A stretch of 64,000 nt of DNA from Pseudescherichia sp031979925 (GCF_031979925.1 NZ_DALZFB010000010.1:89536-153535), one strand, 5' to 3'; positions 35,379-44,425 are shown, counted from the stretch's first letter. The notes: generated by a model from the letters alone, not told the origin. Numbers and translations: made by a program.

Positions 35379-36818
35379 TTAAACCTGATGATACCCCCCG
35401 CCCAGCGCGGAGGTGAGCTGCAGGGTGGCGTCCAGCCACTGACCGTGCAGAGCAATACCGTTAATCTGCTCCTGCAGCAGCGGCAGGCGGCTCTGACTGA
35501 CCCGCATGCCGGGAATAATCCCCACCTTAAAGCGCGCTTCGGCTAACGCCACAATGCGTCCGGCATCCTGCTCAATCTGCTGCTGGCGCTGATTCTCGTC
35601 CACCAGAGTCTCAACTTGCACTGCCGCTTTCTCTACCTCGTTGACCGCGTCTACCACCGCCTTGTTGTAGCTGGCAACGGAGAGGTTATGCTCCTCTTCG
35701 GCGATGTTCAGGCTGGCATTCAGCCGCCCGCTGTCGAAAATCGGCAGCGTCAGCCCGCCGGTGACGCCCATCTGCTGGGCAGAGTGGCGGAAGAGATCGC
35801 TCAGATGCAGGGCATCCTGCTGAAGAAACGCCATCAGGTTAAGATCCGGGTAGAAAGCGGCTTTCGCCGCCTCCACGCTGCTGAGGGAGGACTCGATGTA
35901 CCAGTGCGCCGCCTGCAGATCCGGGCGACGGGCCAGCAGCTCGTAGCCCAGTTGCGGCGGCATCCTGCCCTCAACTTTCGGCAGCCCGACCGGCTCCAGA
36001 TGCAGCGTGGCCGTGCTGCTGTTCGTCAATGCTATCAGACGAGCTTCAATCACCCGCATTTTACCCCGGGCCTCGCTCTGCTGCTGGCGGGTTTTCTCCT
36101 TGTCGATGCTGTTTTCAGCATCTGCCACGGAAGAAGTAATGCCCGCCTGATGGAGCTGGCGGTCAGCGGCAACAATCGTCTGCTGGTCACGTTCGATCTC
36201 GTCCAGCACCCGACTGATGGCGGCCTCGGTCTGCCACTGCCAGTAGAGGCGTGTCACGCTGGTCGCCAGCAGCTGTCGCGTCTGCTGACGCTCGGCTTCG
36301 TGAGCGCGAACGTCGCCAATGCGGGCGGCAACCTCATCGCGGTTTTTACCCCACAGATCCAGATCCCAGCCGGCAGTTAAGCCGAAGGTGCCGTTGGTAT
36401 ACCAGGGTCCGGTGGTGCCAGCAGCGGGATCGGTTATGGCAAACGGCCCCATCAACCCCTCGGCGGACATGCGCTGCCGCTCGACGTCGGCGGAAAAATC
36501 GACCTCCGGGCCATCGTTGGCGGCGACGCGCTGGGCCTGCGCTTCGGCAAGGTGAATACGCTGCTCCGCGACCTGCATATCCGGGGCGTGGGCCAGGGCG
36601 CGCTCAATCAGGGCATTGAGTTGCGGATCGTGATACGCCTGCCACCACTGGCTCTGTGGCCAGCCCGCGGCCAGCGCCGGAGGTAAACTATTGGTAGCCA
36701 CCGCTGCCGGGGCTTGCTCTTTCAGGGGAACGACGCTGTCATGCATGGGCGCGCACCCGCTGAGGATCAATACCAGCGGGAAGCACGCCGCAGCGGCGAT
36801 GATAAAAGGACGACTCAT
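35379..36818 (-). CDS. mdtQ: Outer-membrane efflux lipoprotein MdtQ
   Basis: A 479-residue outer-membrane factor of the TolC/NodT lipoprotein family with lipobox LSGC (cysteine about 22). Two OEP domains follow, with typical segments FGLTAGWDLDLWGKNRDEV, LARRPDLQAA and AKAAFYPDLNL. Such proteins act as the exit duct of tripartite pumps; no inner-membrane pump gene is nearby, so it must use a partner elsewhere. The ATG at 36818 is preferred over a GTG at 36824. In E. coli K-12 the same locus is a broken gene; here it is complete. Confidence 0.9.
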   Translation of the reverse strand: MSRPFIIAAAACFPLVLILSGCAPMHDSVVPLKEQAPAAVATNSLPPALAAGWPQSQWWQAYHDPQLNALIERALAHAPDMQVAEQRIHLAEAQAQRVAANDGPEVDFSADVERQRMSAEGLMGPFAITDPAAGTTGPWYTNGTFGLTAGWDLDLWGKNRDEVAARIGDVRAHEAERQQTRQLLATSVTRLYWQWQTEAAISRVLDEIERDQQTIVAADRQLHQAGITSSVADAENSIDKEKTRQQQSEARGKMRVIEARLIALTNSSTATLHLEPVGLPKVEGRMPPQLGYELLARRPDLQAAHWYIESSLSSVEAAKAAFYPDLNLMAFLQQDALHLSDLFRHSAQQMGVTGGLTLPIFDSGRLNASLNIAEEEHNLSVASYNKAVVDAVNEVEKAAVQVETLVDENQRQQQIEQDAGRIVALAEARFKVGIIPGMRVSQSRLPLLQEQINGIALHGQWLDATLQLTSALGGGYHQV

Positions 36819-36956
36819 AGACACGCTCTGTCAAACCAGGGCGTTGCAGAGTACACACACTTTTACCCGGTTTTTTAGGTAAGCGTGGCAAAACACAGCT
36901 GGTCATAAAAAGACACAGCTGGAAAAATATTCACCTTATCAATAATATAAGAGAAT

Positions 36957-37910
36957 CTATTCTTGCAGAATATAGTTAGCGGCAGCCTCAATGGCCATCG
37001 CGATCTCCGCCGACCGCTTCAGGGTACGGATCTGGCTAAACAGACCGTCGGCTTCCGCATACTCCTTGCGTAAATAGCCCAGCCACTGCTTGATGCGTGC
37101 TACGTGATACATCCCCGTATCGCCCTGCTTCTCAAGCTGGCTGTACTGCTGGAGCAGGCCAACCACCTCCGGCCAGGGCATGCGCGGCGCATTATATTTG
37201 ATCACCCGACTGAAGTTTGGCACGTTCAGCGCACCGCGGCCAATCATCACCGCGTCGCAGCCGGTTGCCGCCAGGCAATCCTGCGCGCTCTGCCAGTCCC
37301 AAATCTCACCGTTGGCAATCACCGGAATGGTCAGCCGCTTACGGATCTCGCCGATCGCCTGCCAGTTGATGCGCTCCGCTTTATAGCCATCCTCTTTGGT
37401 GCGGCCGTGGACCACCAGTTCGGTCGCCCCCGCCTGCTGTACGGCATCGGCAATTTCAAACTGCCGTGCGCCGCTGTCCCAGCCAAGGCGTATTTTGACG
37501 GTCACGGGCAGCGAGGCGGGCACAGCCTCACGCATCGCTTTCGCGCCGCGGTAGATTAGCTCAGGGTCTTTGAGCAACGTCGCCCCGCCGCCGCTGCCGT
37601 TCACCAGCTTTGACGGGCAGCCGCAGTTGAGATCGACCCCGTACGAGCCAAGCTCCACGGCACGGGCAGCGTTCTCCGCCAGCCACTGCGGGTACTGGCC
37701 CAGCAGCTGGATGCGCACCGGGGTGCCGTTGAGCGTGCGGCTCTGGCGGTGCAGCTCGGGACAGGTTTTATAGAACGATTTTACCGGCAGCAGCTGATCG
37801 ACCACGCGCAGAAATTCGGTGATGCAGAGATCGTAATCATTTACCCCGGTTAGCAGCTCGCGTACCAGCGAATCGAGCACGCCTTCCATCGGAGCCAGTA
37901 ATACACGCAT
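36957..37910 (-). CDS. dusC: tRNA-dihydrouridine(16) synthase
   Basis: DusC reduces uridine 16 in the D-loop of tRNA using FMN and NADPH. It is 317 residues (E. coli 315): an FMN-binding TIM barrel starting LLAPMEGVLDSLVREL, with the catalytic cysteine in LNCGCPSK (about 95-101) and HGRTKEDGY. A C-terminal helical tRNA-binding region follows. It is divergent from yohJ. Confidence 0.96.
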   Translation of the reverse strand: MRVLLAPMEGVLDSLVRELLTGVNDYDLCITEFLRVVDQLLPVKSFYKTCPELHRQSRTLNGTPVRIQLLGQYPQWLAENAARAVELGSYGVDLNCGCPSKLVNGSGGGATLLKDPELIYRGAKAMREAVPASLPVTVKIRLGWDSGARQFEIADAVQQAGATELVVHGRTKEDGYKAERINWQAIGEIRKRLTIPVIANGEIWDWQSAQDCLAATGCDAVMIGRGALNVPNFSRVIKYNAPRMPWPEVVGLLQQYSQLEKQGDTGMYHVARIKQWLGYLRKEYAEADGLFSQIRTLKRSAEIAMAIEAAANYILQE

Positions 37911-38053
37911 AACGTTACCCGTCAGAAAAGAGGCGCGTATGGTAGCGCCTCTGGCCTATAGGTGAAAGGGCCTTTATCGCCCGGTTTACGCCTAATCTTG
38001 TATCAATGCCTGACGTTCCATTGGGGAATATTTGGTATGCTCACAATTCATGA

Positions 38054-38069
38054 TGTGATCGATAGCACA
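38054..38069 (+). promoter_or_regulatory. Candidate CRP site upstream of yohJK
   Basis: TGTGATCGATAGCACA has one mismatch to the CRP core TGTGA-N6-TCACA. It lies 50 bases before the yohJ ATG in the dusC/yohJ gap. It was found by eye and not tested. Confidence 0.45.
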
Positions 38070-38118
38070 GTTATCGAATCAATTGTATGATGAATACGTT
38101 TCATCAGAGGCTTGAACC

Positions 38119-38517
38119 ATGTCTAAATCGTTGATCGTTATCTGGCACTATTTTCGCGCCTTTGCGCTAATTTATGCCTGCCTGTATGCCGGGATCGCTA
38201 TCTCTTCCCTGCTGCCCATCACCATTCCCGGCAGCATTATCGGCATGCTGATCATGTTCTTCCTGCTGGCGCTGCAAATCCTGCCGGCAAAGTGGGTTAA
38301 CCCCGGCTGCTATGTGTTGATCCGCTATATGGCGCTGCTGTTTGTACCCATCGGCGTTGGCGTGATGCAGTACTACGACGTGCTGCGGGCACAGTTCGGG
38401 CCGGTGGTAGTCTCCTGCGCGATCAGCACGCTTGTGGTCTTTCTGGTGGTGAGCTGGAGCTCGCACCTGGTGCACGGCGAGCGCAAGGTGACGGAAGAAA
38501 AAGGAGCCAAGTCGTGA
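38119..38517 (+). CDS. yohJ: CidA/LrgA-family membrane protein YohJ
   Basis: A 132-residue protein with four membrane segments in the LrgA/CidA family; the segment LPAKWVNPGCYVLIRYMALLFVPIGVGVM is family-specific. In E. coli, YohJ with YohK has been linked to uptake of small molecules such as 3-hydroxypropionate, and the gram-positive relatives to murein hydrolase control and pyruvate transport. The stop overlaps the start of yohK by four bases (GTGA). Confidence 0.93.
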   Translation: MSKSLIVIWHYFRAFALIYACLYAGIAISSLLPITIPGSIIGMLIMFFLLALQILPAKWVNPGCYVLIRYMALLFVPIGVGVMQYYDVLRAQFGPVVVSCAISTLVVFLVVSWSSHLVHGERKVTEEKGAKS

Positions 38518-39209
38518 TGGAAAATATCTGGTGGTCGCTGCCGCTGACGCTGGCGGTCTTCTTTGCGGCCCGCAAGCTGGCGGCGCGTTTTAAGATGCCC
38601 CTGCTCAATCCGCTGCTGGTGGCGATGGTGGTACTGATCCCCTTCCTGCTGCTGACCGGCATCCCCTATGAGCGCTATTTCGCCGGGAGCAAAATTCTTA
38701 ACGATCTGCTCCAGCCCGCCGTGGTGGCGCTGGCCTACCCGCTGTATGAGCAGCTGCATCAGATCCGCGCCCGCTGGAAATCGATTATCTCCATCTGCTT
38801 TATCGGCAGCGTGGTCGCAATGGTTACCGGGACCACCGTTGCGCTATTAATGGGTGCCTCGCCGGAGATCGCCGCCTCGATACTGCCAAAATCGGTTACC
38901 ACGCCGATTGCCATGGCGGTAGGCGGCAGCATCGGCGGCATTCCGGCTATCAGCGCGGTCTGCGTGATCTTTGTAGGTATTCTTGGCGCGGTGTTTGGCC
39001 ATACCCTGCTGAATCTGATGCGCATTCGAACCAAAGCGGCGCGTGGCCTGGCAATGGGTACCGCTTCCCACGCGCTGGGCACGGCACGCTGCGCAGAGCT
39101 GGATTATCAGGAGGGCGCATTCAGTTCGCTGGCGCTCGTACTCTGCGGAATTATCACCTCGCTGATTGCTCCCCTGCTCTTCCCGCTGATCCTCGCACTA
39201 GTGGGCTAA
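38514..39209 (+). CDS. yohK: LrgB-family membrane protein YohK
   Basis: A 231-residue LrgB/CidB-type membrane protein with six or more membrane segments; the middle (ASPEIAASILPKSVTTPIAM) is strongly conserved with E. coli YohK. It starts GTG at 38514 or ATG at 38517; the GTG gives the E. coli length. It probably forms one complex with YohJ. Confidence 0.93.
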   Translation: MMENIWWSLPLTLAVFFAARKLAARFKMPLLNPLLVAMVVLIPFLLLTGIPYERYFAGSKILNDLLQPAVVALAYPLYEQLHQIRARWKSIISICFIGSVVAMVTGTTVALLMGASPEIAASILPKSVTTPIAMAVGGSIGGIPAISAVCVIFVGILGAVFGHTLLNLMRIRTKAARGLAMGTASHALGTARCAELDYQEGAFSSLALVLCGIITSLIAPLLFPLILALVG

Positions 39210-39263
39210 AATTTGCGATGTGTCGCGCATTTTTAATTTGAATTTCATAAGTTGCATATACAG

Positions 39264-39279
39264 TGTGATTTGAATCACA
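39264..39279 (+). promoter_or_regulatory. CRP site in the cdd promoter (CytR/CRP region)
   Basis: TGTGATTTGAATCACA is a perfect CRP core (TGTGA-N6-TCACA). The region upstream (AATTTGCGATGTGTCGCGCA, 39210-39229) also resembles the E. coli cdd promoter, where two CRP sites flank a CytR operator. By analogy cdd is activated by cAMP-CRP and repressed by CytR; the second CRP site and the CytR operator are inferred. Confidence 0.8.
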
Positions 39280-39338
39280 TATAAAGAGCCTCGCGCTCTT
39301 TACACTGGGCTCCCATTACACTGCTATGAGGCAACGCC

Positions 39339-40226
39339 ATGCATTCACGTTTTCACTCAGCTTTCGCTAGCCTTGCGGAGGATCTGCAATCCGCTTTAGC
39401 CACCATTCTTGCGGATGACCATTTTCCCGCCATGCTGAGCGCGGAGCAGGTGAAGGCGCTGGCAAGCGCCACGGAGCTGGATGAAGACGCGCTGGCTTTT
39501 GCGCTCCTGCCGCTGGCTGCCGCCTGCGCCCGGGCCGATCTCTCGCATTTTAACGTCGGCGCTATCGCCCGCGGGGTGAGCGGCACGTGGTACTTCGGCG
39601 GCAACATGGAGTTTCTCGGCTCCACCATGCAGCAGACCGTCCACGCCGAGCAGAGCGCCATCAGCCATGCCTGGCTGCGGGGCGAAAAATCCCTGGTCGC
39701 CATCACCGTTAACTACACCCCCTGTGGCCACTGCCGCCAGTTTATGAATGAGCTGAACAGCGGCCTCGATCTGCGTATTGCTCTCCCAGGCCGCGATCCG
39801 CATACTCTGGCGGATTACTTGCCCGACGCCTTTGGTCCCAAAGATCTTGAGATTAATACCCTGCTGATGGATGACGAAAACCACGGCTTCCCGGTAGAGG
39901 GGGAGGCGCTGGTCAAAGCGGCCATCACCGCCGCCAATCAGAGCCATGCACCTTACAGCAACGCGCCCTCCGGCGTCGCCATCGAGCTGAGCAACGGGCA
40001 GATTTTCGCCGGGCGCTATGCGGAAAATGCGGCTTTCAACCCGTCCCTGCCGCCGTTACAGGGGGCGCTCAATCTGCTGAGCCTGAACGGCTATGACTAT
40101 CCCGATATGCGCCGTGCCGTTCTGGCCGAGCGTCCGGACGCGCCGCTCACCCAGTGGGACGCAACCTCCGCCACGCTGAGAGCGCTGGGCTGCCGCTACG
40201 TTGAGCGTGTAGCACTGCCAGCCTGA
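39339..40226 (+). CDS. cdd: Cytidine deaminase
   Basis: Cdd deaminates cytidine and deoxycytidine to uridine forms. It is 295 residues, the two-domain enterobacterial type (E. coli 294). Zinc-site residues are visible: H in TVHAEQSAI (about 102) with catalytic E two residues later, and C in CGHCRQF (about 129 and 132). The ATG at 39339 has ATGAGG upstream. It follows yohJK as in E. coli. Confidence 0.97.
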   Translation: MHSRFHSAFASLAEDLQSALATILADDHFPAMLSAEQVKALASATELDEDALAFALLPLAAACARADLSHFNVGAIARGVSGTWYFGGNMEFLGSTMQQTVHAEQSAISHAWLRGEKSLVAITVNYTPCGHCRQFMNELNSGLDLRIALPGRDPHTLADYLPDAFGPKDLEINTLLMDDENHGFPVEGEALVKAAITAANQSHAPYSNAPSGVAIELSNGQIFAGRYAENAAFNPSLPPLQGALNLLSLNGYDYPDMRRAVLAERPDAPLTQWDATSATLRALGCRYVERVALPA

Positions 40227-40351
40227 GCAGCGGCAATAACACAATGAAATGATTGTGATGAAAATCCCCGCAGTTGAATTGCTGATTCTTGCGCTTCCTC
40301 TGCGGGTACAGTAGCCTGAATGAAATTTCATCTCCGCATCGAGCTATCTGC

Positions 40352-41071
40352 ATGTTAAAGCGTTTGTTATACAGCCTGTTAGTCATCATCGGCTTGCTGC
40401 TGTTAACCGCGCTTGGTCTCGACCGCTGGATGAGCTGGAAAACCTCGCCGTGGATCTACGACGATTTACAAGATCTGCCCTACCGCCAGGTTGGGGTCGT
40501 GCTGGGTACCGCCAAGTATTACCGCACCGGCGTCATTAATCAGTACTATCGCTACCGCATTCAGGGAGCGCTGAACGCTTACAATAGCGGCAAGGTGAAC
40601 TACCTGCTGCTGAGCGGCGACAATGCTCTGCAGAGCTATAACGAGCCGGTAACCATGCGCAAGGATCTGATTGCCGCCGGGGTCGACCCGCAGGATATTG
40701 TGCTCGACTACGCGGGCTTCCGCACCCTGGACTCCATTGTGCGCACGCGTAAGGTCTTCGACGCCAACGACTTTATTATTATCACCCAGCGTTTCCACTG
40801 TGAGCGGGCGCTGTTTATCGCCCTGCACCGGGGCATTCAGGCCCAGTGCTACGCTGTGCCCTCGCCGAAAGATATGCTGACCGTACGGGTGCGGGAGTTT
40901 GGCGCGCGTCTTGGCGCGCTGGCGGATCTCTATATCTTCAAACGCGAGCCGCGCTTCCTCGGCCCGCTGCTGCCTATCTCGTCGTTGCAGGACGTGCCGG
41001 ACGATGCCCAGGGCTATCCGGCGGTGACGCCGGAGCAGCTGCTCGATATCCAACCGAAAGTGAAAAAATAG
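40352..41071 (+). CDS. sanA: Envelope barrier protein SanA
   Basis: A 239-residue membrane-anchored DUF218 (YdcF-like) protein. Loss in E. coli causes vancomycin sensitivity at high temperature. The N-terminal membrane anchor is LLYSLLVIIGLLLLTALGL; the DUF218 core includes VGVVLGTAKY and LLLSGDNALQSYNEP. The ATG at 40352 matches the E. coli start; the longer reading is rejected. Confidence 0.95.
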   Translation: MLKRLLYSLLVIIGLLLLTALGLDRWMSWKTSPWIYDDLQDLPYRQVGVVLGTAKYYRTGVINQYYRYRIQGALNAYNSGKVNYLLLSGDNALQSYNEPVTMRKDLIAAGVDPQDIVLDYAGFRTLDSIVRTRKVFDANDFIIITQRFHCERALFIALHRGIQAQCYAVPSPKDMLTVRVREFGARLGALADLYIFKREPRFLGPLLPISSLQDVPDDAQGYPAVTPEQLLDIQPKVKK

Positions 41072-41094
41072 GCCTCAAAAGGCAATGCTTTTTT

Positions 41095-41165
41095 GCGCCC
41101 GGTGGCGCTGCGCTTACCGGGCCTACAGAACCGTAGGCCGGTGCAAGCGTAGCGCCGCCCGGCAT
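41095..41165. repeat. REP pair (BIME-like) between sanA and EAL-HDOD gene
   Basis: Two REP units in opposite orientation: GCGCCCGGTGGCGCTGCGC with CTTACCGGGCCTAC, then GTAGGCCGGTGCAAGCGTAG with CGCCGCCCGGC. They lie between the convergent sanA and EAL-HDOD genes. Confidence 0.8.
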
Positions 41166-41170
41166 CTTCC

Positions 41171-42397
41171 TCAGAAGGCGATATTATCTGCCCAGGCGGT
41201 GGCGCGCTTCATGGTCTCTATCACCGTTTCAGGCGTCAGGCCGAGGCTTTTCGCTACCCTGTTAACCTCCTCCCAGCGCTGCTGTTCATAGAGGCGGGCC
41301 AGATCCAGGAATGGATAGAGCACCCCCTCATCCTCGGTCAGGGCCTGCATCACCCGCTCCGACAGCGCGATCTGCTTAACCAGATCCTCAAGTGCGATGC
41401 CAAGGATAGCGTCCAGCAGCGAAAACAGACCGCAAAAGAAAGCATCATGGGAGAGCGACTCTCGCCCCGCCGCTTTGGCAAGCAGCTCGCAGAACATGCC
41501 CCGCACCAGGCTCATATGGTATAGCTCGGTGGTTTTCACGTTGGCGATGCTGGTCAGGCAGGAGATCGAAACAAAACGGCGCAGCTCGTTAAAGCCAAGA
41601 TAGAGCAGCGTATCCTTGAGGGTGCTGTTCTTCACCATCTCAATGCCGCGGGTGTTATAGACCACGTTGCGGGCGTAGCGCATCAAGGTGTAGGAGAGGC
41701 TAATGTCGCTCTTCAGATAGTTTTCGATTTTTGCCAGGTCAGGATTCTCTGCGTTGACCTCAGCGATAAGCTGTATCTGCAAAACCTTATTCTGCGATAG
41801 CCGCCTGTTTTGCAGCACCTCGGGCTTGCTGTAGAAGTAGCCCTGAAAGAGATCGAAGCCAAACTCTCTGTATTGATCGAACTCCTCCTGGGTCTCGACC
41901 TTTTCGGCCAGCAGGGTGACTTTGCCCAGGCGATCGCGGTTTTGCGTGATATAGCTCGCTATCTCTTCAAAACGTTGCGCCCGGATATCGAATTTAATAA
42001 TGCTAATGTAGGGGAAAAAGCGCTCCCACTCGCTTTTGAGAGCAAAGTCGTCAAGGGCAATCTGAAAGCCGCCAGCATAGAGGCGGCGCACGGCGGCCAG
42101 CAGAGCCTCATCCGGCGTCGCCGTCTCAAGGATCTCAATCACTACCTTGTCATGGGGCAGCGCATCGGCAAAACCCTGCACAATCATCTCGCCGGGAAAG
42201 TTGATATAGCAGGTATGCTTGCCCACCAGCGACGGCAGCGGCGTAGAGAAGAAGAGATCGGAGATAATTTGCCTGGTCGCATACTCAGACGAGACGTTCG
42301 GAAACCGGTTGGTCAGGCCGTCACGAAACAGCAGCTCCCAGCCAACGGTCGCCATGTTTTTGTCGAAAATGGGTTGTCTCGCAACAAATGAGTACAT
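41171..42397 (-). CDS. EAL-HDOD signalling protein (YuxH-like)
   Basis: A 408-residue protein joining an EAL domain (c-di-GMP phosphodiesterase fold) to a HDOD domain. The EAL motif reads ELLFR (residues 21-25), and further active-site elements are present: INFPG, EILE, DDF (in ALDDFAL), IKFD, AEKVE and QGYFYSKP. The HDOD part covers about 200-390 (SLSYTLMRYARN, LGFNELRRF). The YuxH group is only partly characterised; some members regulate rather than hydrolyse c-di-GMP. An ATG at 42409 is an alternative start. E. coli K-12 has no gene here. Confidence 0.88.
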   Translation of the reverse strand: MYSFVARQPIFDKNMATVGWELLFRDGLTNRFPNVSSEYATRQIISDLFFSTPLPSLVGKHTCYINFPGEMIVQGFADALPHDKVVIEILETATPDEALLAAVRRLYAGGFQIALDDFALKSEWERFFPYISIIKFDIRAQRFEEIASYITQNRDRLGKVTLLAEKVETQEEFDQYREFGFDLFQGYFYSKPEVLQNRRLSQNKVLQIQLIAEVNAENPDLAKIENYLKSDISLSYTLMRYARNVVYNTRGIEMVKNSTLKDTLLYLGFNELRRFVSISCLTSIANVKTTELYHMSLVRGMFCELLAKAAGRESLSHDAFFCGLFSLLDAILGIALEDLVKQIALSERVMQALTEDEGVLYPFLDLARLYEQQRWEEVNRVAKSLGLTPETVIETMKRATAWADNIAF

Positions 42398-42487
42398 ACT
42401 CCTCTCCATGGCATATGTCAGCGGCAAAATTTAACTATAGCTAAAACCTTCCTGAGATCGAGCGCTCAGGCCGCGCAAGCTCACACT

Positions 42488-42820
42488 TTAGTGCGCAACG
42501 CTTTTAGAAAAAAGGTTGATCACCAGCACCCCGGCACAAATTAGCGCCATCCCGCCAATGGCGGGCAGGTCCAGCTTCTGGCCGCTGAAGATCCATCCTG
42601 CGGCACTAATCAGTACGATACCCACTCCGGACCAGATGGCATAGGCTATGCCGGTAGGAATGTACTGTATCGTCTGGGACAGAAACCAGAACGCTACCGC
42701 ATAGCAGCCCAGCGTTGCCGCCGTCGGCCAGAGTTTGGTAAACCCCTCTGAATAGCGCATCAGCGTGGTGCCAATCACCTCTGCCACAATGGCGATCCCC
42801 AGATGAACATAAGCGTGCAT
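42488..42820 (-). CDS. emrE: Small multidrug resistance pump, EmrE type
   Basis: A 110-residue four-helix SMR-family proton antiporter for quaternary ammonium compounds and similar cations. Glu14 (VAEVIGTTLM) is the essential proton/substrate residue. The segments FWFLSQTIQYIPTGIAYAIW and GQKLDLPAI closely match E. coli EmrE, with the same length. It stands alone on the minus strand between the EAL-HDOD gene and a divergent cluster. It is an EmrE-like homologue; the symbol is by similarity. Confidence 0.9.
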   Translation of the reverse strand: MHAYVHLGIAIVAEVIGTTLMRYSEGFTKLWPTAATLGCYAVAFWFLSQTIQYIPTGIAYAIWSGVGIVLISAAGWIFSGQKLDLPAIGGMALICAGVLVINLFSKSVAH

Positions 42821-42936
42821 AAATCCTCCTCCTTTGAATCAATTTGTAAAATATGCCACCTGCCGTTACATCTCGCTACTTTTAAACCTCCCCCGTAGGG
42901 CATCTATACTGTTACTGACACAGGAGGTTATTCATT

Positions 42937-43131
42937 GTGAGAATTCTACGCTATCTATTCACCAGTCCGGAAAAGCTGCTCCAGGTAACCGATCACCGTG
43001 ACGTTCAGGAATCTATTGACGACGGAGAGCGGATCATTATTGATGAGGACGGCAGGGCGCGGGTTAACGTACGCAGCCAGGCCGTGAAGGAGGATTTTAT
43101 CCGCCATGTCGATGCGCTAAAGAGGGCATAA
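42937..43131 (+). CDS. Hypothetical 64-residue cytoplasmic protein
   Basis: A 64-residue charged protein, likely cytoplasmic, with a GTG start nine bases after AGGAGG. It has no membrane segment; it begins MRILRYLFTSPEKLLQ and contains ERIIIDEDGRARVNV. I do not recognise a domain. It lies one base before the next gene, so it is the first of a four-gene plus-strand cluster (42937-44881). Confidence 0.7.
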   Translation: MRILRYLFTSPEKLLQVTDHRDVQESIDDGERIIIDEDGRARVNVRSQAVKEDFIRHVDALKRA

Positions 43132-43132
43132 C

Positions 43133-43900
43133 ATGGCGACAGCAATATTTATGGTATTAATGGTTTCAGGCTACTGGTACACCAGCCGCGATCTCTCTAC
43201 CCGTTTTAAACTGCGGCGCTCCTTTGGCTGGGACGTCTACTTTCTGGTGGCCCTTTACGGCTGCATCTTTATGCTACAGGGGATCATTGCTACCGCGCTG
43301 GTGTGGCTGCTGCTGCTATTTTCATCAATGGGCATGGATGCGCTGCCGCAGTGGTTTGGTTATGAAGAGCACCGTCTACAGGTGACCTTCATGAACTGGA
43401 GCTTCCTCGGCATCCAGGCTCCGGTGGTGATCATGCTGGCATTTGCCACGCTCTTTTGCCTTTACCGCTCCAACTGGGCGGGTAGCGCCCGTCTCGACAG
43501 CAACAGTCGTCGTCAGCTGTATAAGTTTCTGACGCGTGGCAACGGCGTCGAGGGGCTGCTATACCAGTGTATGGAGACGGGCCAGCTGGCGTGGATCACG
43601 TTGAAGTCGCAGCGGGTCTATATCGGTATGATCCATGGCGCAACGCTTGACGATACCGAAGTCAGAAATATTGAGCTGATCCCGATGCTGAGCGGCCACC
43701 GGGACCGTCACTCCCACCAGCTCAATATTGAGAACAACTATAGCGCCTGGTATGCCAAGCATAATATTAACCTCGACACCGAGCCGCAGTCGGCGCTGGA
43801 TTTTCGCAAGGTCATCCTGCTGGATGAGGTTGAGAGCCTGTCGCTGTTCGATCCGGCGCAGGTCATGGCAATGGGTATTAAAGAAGAGCCGCAGGCGTAA
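43133..43900 (+). CDS. Membrane protein of unknown function (DUF6338-like architecture)
   Basis: A 255-residue protein with three hydrophobic segments in the N-terminal 125 residues (about 1-14, 35-65, 92-112). The soluble C-terminus contains a small beta-rich segment around AWITLKSQRVYIGMIHG, followed by VRNIELIPMLSGHRDRHS. That layout recalls membrane-linked DUF6338 proteins, but I am not sure of the match. It is tightly spaced after the 64-residue gene and 18 bases before the next. Confidence 0.7.
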   Translation: MATAIFMVLMVSGYWYTSRDLSTRFKLRRSFGWDVYFLVALYGCIFMLQGIIATALVWLLLLFSSMGMDALPQWFGYEEHRLQVTFMNWSFLGIQAPVVIMLAFATLFCLYRSNWAGSARLDSNSRRQLYKFLTRGNGVEGLLYQCMETGQLAWITLKSQRVYIGMIHGATLDDTEVRNIELIPMLSGHRDRHSHQLNIENNYSAWYAKHNINLDTEPQSALDFRKVILLDEVESLSLFDPAQVMAMGIKEEPQA

Positions 43901-43918
43901 CCTCAACAGGAAGGCCCT

Positions 43919-44425
43919 ATGCGTAAAACGTCTCCACCCGATCAGAATCCGCCCCCGGTGCGGGAGAAACATGTCTGGTTAAGCTTCGAAGCCAACATAC
44001 GCCGTATCGGCTTTTTTGTGCTGCTTTTCATCGTGCTGGCTGCTCTAAGCGGCCTCTTCTCGCGCGGCCACTTTAGCCACGTTGAACGCAGCAGCGCCGA
44101 CAATACTCTGACCCTGAGCTACGAGCGGTTTAATCGCCAGCAAAGCGATGTGGATATGGAGATTTCAACTACGGCAGCCGCTGGCGACACCCTTATCCTC
44201 ACCCTCGGCGGTGACTTTATGCAGGCGTTTAAGATCGATACGCTCCAGCCGCAGCCGGATAAAACCTGGAGCCAGGGCAGCAGCCTGGTACTGGAGTACA
44301 AACATAGCAACCTGCCAGCCGGCGGAAAAGTATGGTTAGGCCTGCTTCCACAGCAGCCCGGCAGCAGCACCAGCACCATCAACGACGGCCCGGCCCTCTC
44401 TTTCTGGCAGTTTACCTATCCTTAG
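43919..44425 (+). CDS. Hypothetical single-pass membrane protein
   Basis: A 168-residue protein with one N-terminal membrane anchor (FFVLLFIVLAALSGLF, about 32-47) and an extracytoplasmic beta-rich part (STTAAAGDTLILTLGGDF). AGGAAGG stands before the ATG. It precedes a YetF-type gene by nine bases, so the two are likely co-translated. I recognise no named family. Confidence 0.7.
   Translation: MRKTSPPDQNPPPVREKHVWLSFEANIRRIGFFVLLFIVLAALSGLFSRGHFSHVERSSADNTLTLSYERFNRQQSDVDMEISTTAAAGDTLILTLGGDFMQAFKIDTLQPQPDKTWSQGSSLVLEYKHSNLPAGGKVWLGLLPQQPGSSTSTINDGPALSFWQFTYP

Noticed and set aside
41095..41165. REP palindromes considered as insertion-sequence ends
   Set aside because: They have the usual REP core and occur at several intergenic sites in this window; no transposase or target duplication is seen.
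42400..42434. Longer N-terminus for the EAL-HDOD gene
   Set aside because: The region upstream of 42409 has no family-like sequence, and the ribosome site supports starts at 42397-42409.
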